DNA from: Polyangiaceae bacterium
GTDB taxonomy: Bacteria > Myxococcota > Polyangia > Polyangiales > Polyangiaceae
Assembly (NCBI GenBank): GCA_025936205.1
Contig: JAICTU010000264.1
Location: 1 to 12,532 of the forward strand
Direction of reading: 5' to 3'
Length of the DNA: 12,532 bases
Part shown: positions 7,601 through 12,532 of the stretch, one piece after another
How positions within the stretch are numbered: the stretch's first letter is position 1
How the letters are laid out: every line of letters begins with the position of its first letter
Position numbers and translations under genes: made by a program
The notes under the pieces: model-generated
What the model saw: only the letters and a program-made list of their open reading frames with translations
What the model was told of the DNA's origin: nothing
Database searches by the model: none

Positions 7601-7745
7601 GGTGCTCGGCGGCCTGATCGTGTCCACGCTGCTCAGCTTGCTGATCGTTCCGGCCTTTTACGTGCTCACGGATCGGGCCAAGCAGCGCCTCGCGGCGCTG
7701 CTCGCGGGCAAGCGCGGCGCGCCGGCAGCCGATTCCGCCGAGTGA
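4668..7745 (+). CDS. RND-family (HAE1-type) multidrug efflux pump subunit
   Basis: This 1025-residue inner-membrane transporter should trimerise and use the proton gradient to extrude hydrophobic or amphiphilic compounds. The N-terminus (SIRNPVFAWML, 7-17) opens TM1. A large periplasmic porter domain follows, then TM2-TM6 from about 333 to 490. LAVGLVVDDAVMVMENI at 392-408 contains the proton-relay Asp399-Asp400, and GIVKKNAILLVEYA at 907-920 contains the partner lysine, most likely Lys911. The second porter domain spans about 555-840 and TM8-TM12 about 845-1000. Two Asp in TM4 and a Lys in TM10 mark a drug (HAE1) exporter rather than a metal (HME) type. The frame stays open upstream inside the adaptor gene, but the GTG at 4668 fits the family N-terminus. 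GGGAG 7 nt before it serves as ribosome site. Length matches the family, and no frameshift is seen. Confidence 0.96.
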   Translation: MSLTDVSIRNPVFAWMLMAATVLFGIVALTRIGVSQYPDVDNPTISVSLSWPGASPPAVERQILEPIEQAISQVEGVQSLASQARSGSARITATFDMARDVDLALQDIQARVAQAQRSLPKDVQAPTVSKSNPDDNAILTIGVSGPFSRQMLADAARYQVQERLQTVPGVGQITLNGVVDRNVRIWLDSNKLAEKGVVANDIISAISREHVEVPGGQLLTGGRALDVRLLGEALDLDTFKHLVIKRAKPAPVYLEDVGIIEDGFADATSIALLDGVPFQALGVLKQRGTNAIAVAQAVRERVAELQSSLPQGMKVEVLFDSTRFIEESVHEIELELVLAVGLTALVCWLFLGSLSSTMNVVLAIPMSLLGTIAACYFLGYTLNTFTLLGLSLAVGLVVDDAVMVMENIFRHAELGKPRRVAAADGTKEITFAALAATLAVIAIFLPVVFMHGVIGKFFLQFGVTLSIAVLLSYFEAITLAPARCSQMLVTSRSGRSRVGRAADAAFARLERFYARALAAGLRWPKLVLALALGVLGASFSLVGLIPTEFVPAQDQSRLNVRVQTEGGSSIETAAPLLAKVEERLARHPEIEHTMVTLSGGSGQYTLNLLPPEQRAQSSQELMAVLRKQLQGIPGVRASIQDPSQQSFGAARGSPVSFTVRGADWDQLVAAAAQLQSELEASGVTADLNSDYQIGSPELQILPDRDRASELGVSMSDLGSTVSALIGGNTVGKYTTGGRRIDIRMRLLAAQRSRPEDLSLVQIRTGTGALVPLSLIATQREQPVLQTISHLDRERAISVNGNVGAGHSQAEAMAKVMELGNALPMGVHVVATGQASQLEETTSGLWFALGIGILVAYMVLASQFNSFLHPVTVLTILPLAVAGAVLGLVVSGKSLNLFSMIGLLLLMGIVKKNAILLVEYANQVREHRPQLDARAAMLQAGPLRLRPILMTTVATMMAAIPPILGLGPGTETRSPMAAAVLGGLIVSTLLSLLIVPAFYVLTDRAKQRLAALLAGKRGAPAADSAE

Positions 7746-7791
7746 GCCGATCCTGCTTGATCCGCGCGGGCGCGTTGCCTATGCGAGCAAC
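7746..7791. other. 46-bp gap between pump gene and holA
   Basis: This gap has no T-tract terminator and no clear promoter. The last bases before the ATG (GCGAGCAAC) give at best a weak ribosome site. Read-through from the efflux operon into holA is possible. Confidence 0.35.
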
Positions 7792-8841
7792 ATGCCTCAG
7801 CTCAGCCCGGAGCAAGCGATCGCCGAAGCGCAGGCCGGCAAGCTGCGGCCGGTCTATTTGATCGCAGGGGAAGAGCGCTATTTCCGTCAGCAGGTGCTGC
7901 GCGCCATGCGCGACGCCGTGCTCGGGCCGGGCGGAGCCAGCCTGAACGAGGACCAGTTCGTGGCGGGGGAAGTGGAGGCGCGCATTGTGGTGGCCGCGGC
8001 GCGCACCTTGCCCATGTTTGGCCCGCGCCGGCTGGTGGTGGTGCGCGATCTGGAGCGCTGGGAGGGCAAGGGGGACGACGACGAGGAGGGGAAGAGCGAG
8101 GCCAAGGGCGTCGTGCACAAGCCGCTCGATCAGCTGGCAGAGTACGCGGCGGCCCCGTCCGATCGCACCACGCTGCTGCTGCTCGCCGACAAGCTGGACA
8201 ACCGCCGGCGCCTGGTGAATCAGGCACGCAAGGACGGGTTCCTGGTGGTGTGCGCCAACCTGCCGCGCGCCATGCTGCCGGGCTGGGTGCGCGATCGCGC
8301 GAGGGAGCAGGGTCACGCGATCGGGGCACGCGCCGCAGACCTGATCGCGGAGCTGGTGGGCAGCGATCTGAGCGGGCTGGCTGACGCGATCGAGCGCGTG
8401 GAGTTGTACGTGGGCAAGGGCGCGGAGTTGACGGAAGAGGCGGTGCTCACCTGCGTGGCCAACATGCAGCCCGCGACGGTCTGGGATCTGGTCGGAGCAG
8501 TGGGGCGGCGCGACGCGGGCGCGGCGCTCGCGGCGCTCGAGCGCGTGTTCGAGCCCGGCGGTGGGCCGCGTCTGGTGGGGCTCCTGTGCTGGTCCACGCG
8601 CCAGCTGATCCGCTTCGCGTCGGCGCGCCGCGCAGGCCTATCCGCGGACGATGCCGCACGCCAGGCGGGCGTGCCCCCGTTCAAGATCCGTGAGCTCTCC
8701 GATCAGCTGCGGCACCTGCCCCTGGAGCGCGCGGAGCGCTGGCTGGAGACGCTGGCGCAGGTCGATCTGGACGTGAAGGGCGGCTCGCGCTTGCCGCAAA
8801 AGGCCGTGCTGGAGACGGCGCTGCTCGAGTTCTGCCGCTGA
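7792..8841 (+). CDS. holA: DNA polymerase III delta subunit (clamp loader)
   Basis: The delta subunit binds and opens the beta sliding clamp within the DnaX clamp-loader complex. Family landmarks are PVYLIAGEERYF (20-31) at the start of domain I, ARTLPMFGPRRLVVVRD (70-86), LADKLDNRRRL (131-141) and WVRDRAREQG (165-174). The C-terminal collar helices hold LLCWSTRQLIRF (264-275) and end in VDLDVKGGSRLPQKAVLE (324-341). Like other delta subunits it lacks a usable P-loop. Length (349 aa) is normal. A short acidic/charged insert at about 92-110 (GKGDDDEEGKSEAKG) lies between two conserved strands and is probably a surface loop. It follows the RND pump gene on the same strand by 46 bp, though its role is unrelated housekeeping. 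Confidence 0.92.
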   Translation: MPQLSPEQAIAEAQAGKLRPVYLIAGEERYFRQQVLRAMRDAVLGPGGASLNEDQFVAGEVEARIVVAAARTLPMFGPRRLVVVRDLERWEGKGDDDEEGKSEAKGVVHKPLDQLAEYAAAPSDRTTLLLLADKLDNRRRLVNQARKDGFLVVCANLPRAMLPGWVRDRAREQGHAIGARAADLIAELVGSDLSGLADAIERVELYVGKGAELTEEAVLTCVANMQPATVWDLVGAVGRRDAGAALAALERVFEPGGGPRLVGLLCWSTRQLIRFASARRAGLSADDAARQAGVPPFKIRELSDQLRHLPLERAERWLETLAQVDLDVKGGSRLPQKAVLETALLEFCR

Positions 8842-9046
8842 GCAGACTACCACCTCGCGGGGCGCGGACTTCAGGGATGGCTCGGCCCCAGCTCGCGCCT
8901 CCCGACACCAGGATGTGCCCGCTGCACCGGGCAGAGCGCCAAGCACTTGACGTCAGCAGATCTGCTAGCGACCGCAGCGTTAAGACTGGCGGTGCGGTGC
9001 GGATCGCCATCGCTGAGGCGATTTCACAGCCGTTCTGCCTCTGGGA
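8842..9046. promoter_or_regulatory. Gap upstream of the RCC1-repeat gene with two adjacent palindromes
   Basis: No gene is convincing in this 205-bp stretch. At 8948-8966 it holds TGACGTCA and AGCAGATCTGCT, two perfect palindromes sharing one base, and a TTGACG (8947-8952) resembling a -35 box. No good -10 lies 16-18 nt further on. It may be an operator or promoter for the gene starting at 9047. No T-tract terminator for holA is visible. Confidence 0.3.
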
Positions 9047-10873
9047 GTGCCTCAGCTGGAGAAGCTGCGTAACTGGTGTGTGCCGTGCCTGTTCGTGACG
9101 GCGATGGGCTGTGGCAGCCCCGCGACGGCAGCGCACCAGGACCAAAGCTTTGACGGCACGCGCCTCGACGGTGCCCACGATCACGACGAGGCGACGCTGG
9201 ACCCCGTCGAGCAGCAGTTCGCCTCCGCCGAGGGCGCAACGCCCGTCTCTGTACCCGCGGCGCTCGCCGGTATCACGAGCCTGGCGGTGGGGCTCTGGCA
9301 CAACTGCGCGCTCGACGCGGGCGGCGAGGTGCATTGCTGGGGTTACGGCAGCCTCGGTGAAACACGGCTGCCACCCGGGCTGGGCACCGCGGTGCAACTC
9401 GGCCTGGGCGAAGCCCGCGCTTGCGCCATCAACGCCGAGGGCAGCGTGCGCTGCTGGGGCGTGGGCAAGGGCATCGTGCCGGCCACGTTCACCAGGGTGG
9501 TGCAGGTCGTCACCAATAGCCTGCTCACTTGCGCCCGGAATGCCTCAGGGCAGGCCGGTTGCTGGAAGGACGGTCGAGAGGTGACCCTGCCGCAGCGTGA
9601 GCACGTGGTGCAGCTCTCCGCCGGCGGTATCCACCTGTGCGCCCTGAACGATCAGGGCAGCCTCGCCTGCTGGAAGGCGGGCGGAAGCGCCAAGATGGAT
9701 TTTGGACAAGCGGACGTGCCCTCGCTGGGCGCGATCGCGCAAGTGGCGGCAGGTCCGTACCACACCTGCGCGGTCGATCGCGCCGGACAGGTGAGGTGCT
9801 GGGGCCGCAACGACGCCGGACAGAGCGATGTGCCCGCGGACCTCGGGGTGATCGTGCAGGTCACGGCGGGCGCGTTCCATAGCTGCGCGCTCGACGCGGC
9901 CGGCGGCGTGCGGTGCTGGGGTGGGCTCGATCCAAGCCGCCACACGAGCGTGCCCCCGCTCGGCCCCGTGAGCGAGGTGCAGGCCGGCTATTTGCACACC
10001 TGCGCGCGACTCGCGGACGGCCACGTCTCCTGCTGGTCCGACTATGACTTCGGCTCGCCCGCGCCGCTGCCCGAGCTCGACTCGATCGCGCGGGTCAGCG
10101 TCGGCGACAAGCATACCTGCGCGTTGACGTTGGCGGGCAAGGTCCACTGCTGGGGTGAGTACCAGCTCTCGCAGATCGCCGTCCCGCGCTGGCTCGGCGA
10201 AGGCGCCGCGCTGGACGCCGGCGGCGCGCACAGCTGCGCCGTCGACACGAGCGGCAAGCTCACCTGCTGGGGCTACAATTCCGATGGGCAAACGGCGGTG
10301 CCCGCGGCGCTGGGCAGCGTCGCGCAGGTCTCCGCGGGCTTCCGCCATACCTGCGCCGTCGACGACCAGGGAACGCCCAGCTGCTGGGGTTGGAACGACT
10401 ACGGGCAGCTGGACATCCCGCCCGATGTCGGCGCGGTGCGCGAGGTGAGCGCGGGCATGTATCCGAGCTGCGCGATCGCCGCCGCCGGTGCCGTCGTTTG
10501 CTGGGGCGACCGCGAGGATCCGCTCGAAGCCGCGGTGCCCGCGGGCATGGGCGCAGCCACCGGGTTGAGTGTCGGCGGCGGCCACGCCTGCGCGATCTCG
10601 GCGGGAGACCATCTGACCTGCTGGGGCCACGATACCTCCGGACAGACGACGCTGCCTGCCGATCTGGGCGCGGTGGCTGCCGTCTCTTCGCGCTCGTTTC
10701 ACACCTGTGCCATCGACTCGAGCGGGCAACTCAGCTGCTGGGGGCGCAATGATGGCGGCCAGACCGAAGTGCCTGCGGCGCTCGGGCCCGTGGTGCAGGT
10801 CTCGACGGGACGCTACCGCAGCTGCGCGGTCGATGCTCGGCACCACATGACGTGCTGGGGCGAGCACGACTGA
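9047..10873 (+). CDS. RCC1-like repeat lipoprotein with 14 CX9CW repeats
   Basis: The 608-residue protein has a short Lys/Arg-containing start, a hydrophobic stretch and the lipobox-like TAMGC, so Cys22 is probably lipidated and the protein exported. A His/Asp-rich linker (about 29-70) leads into 14 repeats of about 39 residues. Each holds H-[TSN]-C-A, a Gly turn and C-W-G, then a GQ/VPxxLG segment, the pattern of RCC1-type beta-propeller blades. The paired cysteines are exactly 10 residues apart in every repeat (first Cys at 87, 126, 162, 198, 241, 280, 319, 358, 397, 436, 475, 515, 553, 593), suggesting one disulfide per blade. Fourteen blades could form two seven-bladed propellers. Known RCC1 folds bind protein partners; the partner here is unknown. 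The start is uncertain: GTG 9047 lacks a good ribosome site, CTG 9041 is possible and an in-frame stop lies at 9014-9016. Confidence 0.86.
   Translation: MPQLEKLRNWCVPCLFVTAMGCGSPATAAHQDQSFDGTRLDGAHDHDEATLDPVEQQFASAEGATPVSVPAALAGITSLAVGLWHNCALDAGGEVHCWGYGSLGETRLPPGLGTAVQLGLGEARACAINAEGSVRCWGVGKGIVPATFTRVVQVVTNSLLTCARNASGQAGCWKDGREVTLPQREHVVQLSAGGIHLCALNDQGSLACWKAGGSAKMDFGQADVPSLGAIAQVAAGPYHTCAVDRAGQVRCWGRNDAGQSDVPADLGVIVQVTAGAFHSCALDAAGGVRCWGGLDPSRHTSVPPLGPVSEVQAGYLHTCARLADGHVSCWSDYDFGSPAPLPELDSIARVSVGDKHTCALTLAGKVHCWGEYQLSQIAVPRWLGEGAALDAGGAHSCAVDTSGKLTCWGYNSDGQTAVPAALGSVAQVSAGFRHTCAVDDQGTPSCWGWNDYGQLDIPPDVGAVREVSAGMYPSCAIAAAGAVVCWGDREDPLEAAVPAGMGAATGLSVGGGHACAISAGDHLTCWGHDTSGQTTLPADLGAVAAVSSRSFHTCAIDSSGQLSCWGRNDGGQTEVPAALGPVVQVSTGRYRSCAVDARHHMTCWGEHD
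9299..10867 (+). repeat. Internal coding repeats, period about 117 bp
   Basis: The RCC1-type gene is built of 14 degenerate units, mostly 117 nt long (39 codons). Residue spacings between successive first cysteines are 39, 36, 36, 43, then 39 six times, then 40, 38 and 40. The central block (fifth to eleventh repeats) is the most regular, which may reflect the most recent duplications. Repeats 3, 4 and 7 have CWK or CWS in place of CWG. Confidence 0.8.
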
Positions 10874-10895
10874 GCCCGCGCAGCGGAACGTTCCT
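10874..10895. terminator. Short convergent gap with inverted repeats
   Basis: Twenty-two bases separate the stop codons of two convergent genes. GGAACGTTCC (10885-10894) is a perfect palindrome, nested inside TGAGC (10871-10875) and GCTCA (10899-10903), which also pair. It could form a structure stopping transcription from both sides, but no T tract follows, so the terminator call is weak. Confidence 0.3.
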
Positions 10896-11360
10896 TCAGC
10901 TCAAAGCATCGCGTGCCTGGCGCGCGAAGTGCGACGGCGTCATCCCGAACTCTCCGCGGAAGTCCCGACAGAACTGCGACGGAGCGGGGTAGCCCAGGCT
11001 GTAGGCGACCTCTTTGACCGTGCGATGGCTGAGTAGGAGACGCCGAGCCGCCTGCAAGCGCTCGCGGTTGAGCCAGTGACGCGGGCTGTGCCCGGTGGTC
11101 GAGGCGAAGAAGCGCTCCAGCGTGCGGCGCGTGACGTGCACCGTGCACGCCAGACGGTGGATCCGGTAGTCGCAGAGCGGCGCGAGATCTTGCAGCGCTT
11201 GCAGCGCTCGTTCCCGGTCCTTTTTCGACCAGGAACTCCGAAACTGCTCCGCCAGCGCCATCAGCCGCTCGGATTCCGGCCTGGAGTGGCCCAGCGCTGC
11301 ATTTTCGAGCCACGGATTCCCCTCCAACCCCTCTGTCCTGCGATCATCCACGGCAGACAT
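10896..11360 (-). CDS. Short AraC/XylS-type DNA-binding regulator
   Basis: The C-terminal part (about 64-150) is an AraC-type double helix-turn-helix domain. HTH1 includes VTRRTLERFFASTTGHSPRH (76-95), and the linker helix is WLNRERLQAARRLL. HTH2 includes TVKEVAYSLGY (114-124), followed by the family signature SQFCRDFRGEFGMTPSHF (128-145). The protein has only 154 residues. The roughly 60 residues before the DNA-binding domain are charged and helical and look like no sugar- or ligand-binding cupin domain. It may act without a small-molecule sensor, or need a partner, or be regulated by abundance. The start is ATG at 11360. It lies 59 bp downstream of the TonB-dependent receptor gene on the same strand and could be cotranscribed or autoregulated through the 11-bp repeats upstream. 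Confidence 0.85.
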   Translation of the reverse strand: MSAVDDRRTEGLEGNPWLENAALGHSRPESERLMALAEQFRSSWSKKDRERALQALQDLAPLCDYRIHRLACTVHVTRRTLERFFASTTGHSPRHWLNRERLQAARRLLLSHRTVKEVAYSLGYPAPSQFCRDFRGEFGMTPSHFARQARDALS

Positions 11361-11385
11361 CGTGGTCCGGGGGCCCGCGGTCGCG

Positions 11386-11414
11386 TAGTCAGCGATTGGT
11401 CAGCGATCGGTCAA
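11386..11414 (-). promoter_or_regulatory. Possible promoter over the 11-bp repeats
   Basis: Read on the minus strand, TTGACC (11409-11414) matches five of six -35 bases. A TGACTA (11386-11391) sits 17 nt further on at the -10 position but is a poor match. If used, transcription would begin roughly 20 nt upstream of the regulator's ATG. Only the -35 is persuasive. Confidence 0.25.
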
Positions 11415-11417
11415 CGC
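11388..11417. repeat. Three 11-bp direct repeats, putative operator
   Basis: GTCAGCGATTG (11388-11398) and GTCAGCGATCG (11399-11409) differ at one base, and GTCAACGCG follows at 11410 with the first half conserved. The 11-bp period places the copies on one face of the helix. They lie 28-57 bp upstream of the AraC-type regulator's ATG and directly after the receptor gene's stop, a plausible place for an autoregulatory site bound by that regulator. Confidence 0.55.
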
Positions 11418-11419
11418 GC

Positions 11420-12532
11420 TCACGGGTCGAACTGGTAGTTCAGCTCCAAGAAGAGCTGCGTACGACGCACCGGTGCCAGCTCGTAGGGAGTCGTGGGGTC
11501 GTCGTTGGCGTACTGGTTGGGGCCGATCACGTAGGGCGCCCGAGTCGCAAAGGCGTAGTCGCCGATCAGGCGGTAGCCGAGGCCGCTGAGGAACGGTGTC
11601 TGGCCGCTCGCGGTGAGGCGGAGCTCGACGTGAGGGGGCGCGTACGGGGTCTTGACGAAGCCGCCGTCGAAGGCGCGATCTGCAGGGCGGCGGCCGAGGT
11701 ACTGCGCGGCCAGGCCGAGCGTGGGCCAGGGCTGGCCGAAGTCGTAGGCGACGCGCGCGTTGCCGAACAGGCTGGGCCCGACCGTGAGCTCGTGGCTGTT
11801 GCCGTCGCCCTCGTCCACGCGCGAGACGGCGTCCGTCACGTTCAGGCCGTAGCGCAAGCGTTCACCGAGCAAGCTGCCCTCGAAGGCCGCGTTGATGCCG
11901 TAGTTCTGGATCTTGGCCAGATTGCGATACTGGTAGGCCTCCGTGACCCCGGGGTCGAGCTGGCGGGCGGCCTTGGCCGTGTCCAGCTCGTTCGTATCCA
12001 GGGCTGTGAGCGAGACCATGTCGCGCCACCAGGAGCGGAACCCGCCGAGCAGCACGCGCTGGGTGCCGAAGCGCTGTTCCAGCGAGCCTTCCACCGAGCG
12101 CACCGTCTCCGCGGACAAGCCCGACGGGCGGATCTGGTAGGTGGGGTTGGCGTATTCGATCTCGTACGCGGAGGGCGCACGGAAGGCCTGCGAGTAGATC
12201 AGCTTGAGCCGGCCCTGCTCCCAAGGCGTGATGCCCACCGCCGAGCGCGGCGAGAGCGCCTGCTCGCTGGCGCGCTGGTCGTAGTCCCAGCGCAAGCCGG
12301 CGTTCACGTCCAGCCAGCGCATCGGGCTGATGTGCTGCTCGGCGTAGATCGCGGCGGCGTAGTCGGTGCGCGAGTAGTCGGTGGCCGCCGACGATTGTGC
12401 GCCCGTTGCGCGGTCGCGCACGTTCAGGTCGGAGTCGATCAGGCGGCCCTTCACGCCGGCGCCGAGCAGTGTGGAGAGGCGCAGCTCGGGCAGCCAGGAG
12501 AACTCCAGCTCCGATTCGGCGCCGAGCTTGGC
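11420..12532 (-). CDS. TonB-dependent outer-membrane receptor, C-terminal part (5' end outside window)
   Basis: The frame is open to the right edge, leaving 370 residues of the barrel and no plug domain in view; the GTG at 12454 is an internal valine, not a start. The family is recognised from WLDVNAGLRWDYD, a SPRSAVGITPWEQGRLKLIY run, YSQAFRAPSAYEIEY, and LSAETVRSVEGSLEQRFG, which match the usual strand pattern of these receptors (PRxA, AFRxPSxYE, LxPE-E). Alternating hydrophobic strands continue to the C-terminus, LFLELNYQFDP. The last residue is Pro rather than the common terminal Phe/Trp, with Phe third from the end. Such receptors use TonB/ExbB/ExbD energy to import siderophore-iron, cobalamin or other ligands; the substrate cannot be told from this half. 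The 3' end is followed by an AraC-type regulator gene. Confidence 0.88.
   Translation of the reverse strand, partial: AKLGAESELEFSWLPELRLSTLLGAGVKGRLIDSDLNVRDRATGAQSSAATDYSRTDYAAAIYAEQHISPMRWLDVNAGLRWDYDQRASEQALSPRSAVGITPWEQGRLKLIYSQAFRAPSAYEIEYANPTYQIRPSGLSAETVRSVEGSLEQRFGTQRVLLGGFRSWWRDMVSLTALDTNELDTAKAARQLDPGVTEAYQYRNLAKIQNYGINAAFEGSLLGERLRYGLNVTDAVSRVDEGDGNSHELTVGPSLFGNARVAYDFGQPWPTLGLAAQYLGRRPADRAFDGGFVKTPYAPPHVELRLTASGQTPFLSGLGYRLIGDYAFATRAPYVIGPNQYANDDPTTPYELAPVRRTQLFLELNYQFDP

Noticed and set aside
8877..9098. 73-codon plus-strand frame between holA and the RCC1-type gene
   Set aside because: No ribosome site or recognisable motif, and it overlaps the next gene's signal peptide in another frame.
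9545..10867. Minus-strand open frame of 440 codons opposite the RCC1-type gene
   Set aside because: It mirrors the repeats of the sense gene and has no independent motif.
12452..12454. GTG as start of the TonB-dependent receptor
   Set aside because: The frame continues open to the right edge with barrel-like sequence, so this is an internal valine.
1..12532. tRNA, rRNA, riboswitch or transposase genes
   Set aside because: No cloverleaf-like segment, rRNA motif, FMN riboswitch near ribF or transposase domain was recognised by eye. A covariance-model search was not possible here.

Overview
The window is GC-rich DNA that uses many GTG and TTG starts. It encodes an RND efflux operon, a Cys-rich RCC1-type lipoprotein and a TonB-dependent receptor. 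This fits a Gram-negative bacterium with an outer membrane, most plausibly a myxobacterium (Myxococcota, Polyangia-like). That placement is an inference from composition and gene families, not from a marker gene.

Layout, left to right. Positions 1-350 hold no convincing gene. They carry about four contiguous copies of a 41-42 bp repeat (63-234), preceded by a perfect 28-bp palindrome (34-61) and framed by near-inverted ends (31-46 and 222-238), so the block may be a small repeat element. On the minus strand are ribF (351-1379, FMN/FAD synthesis) and, upstream of it, a small Cys-rich exported protein of unknown function (1656-2087). Divergent from the latter, with only 35 bp between the starts, is a three-gene operon: TolC-like outer-membrane channel (2123-3436), periplasmic adaptor lipoprotein (3433-4671) and RND inner-membrane pump (4668-7745). 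Both junctions are 4-nt GTGA overlaps. The pump is followed 46 bp later by holA (7792-8841), the delta subunit of the DNA polymerase III clamp loader.

After a 205-bp gap, 9047-10873 encodes a 608-residue predicted lipoprotein made of 14 RCC1-like repeats, each with an invariant CX9CW pair; 14 repeats could form two seven-bladed propellers. Convergent with it, on the minus strand, are a short AraC-type DNA-binding protein (10896-11360) and the C-terminal barrel of a TonB-dependent receptor (11420 to the right edge, 5' end outside the window). The 59-bp gap between these two holds three 11-bp direct repeats that could be an operator.

The three efflux genes form a complete pump on their own. 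ribF and holA are housekeeping genes, and the RCC1 lipoprotein and small Cys-rich protein are accessory envelope proteins. I see no defence system, CRISPR array, transposase, rRNA or tRNA gene. The least explained parts are the repeat block at the left end, the CX9CW propeller-like protein, the small Cys-rich exported protein and the very compact divergent promoter region.
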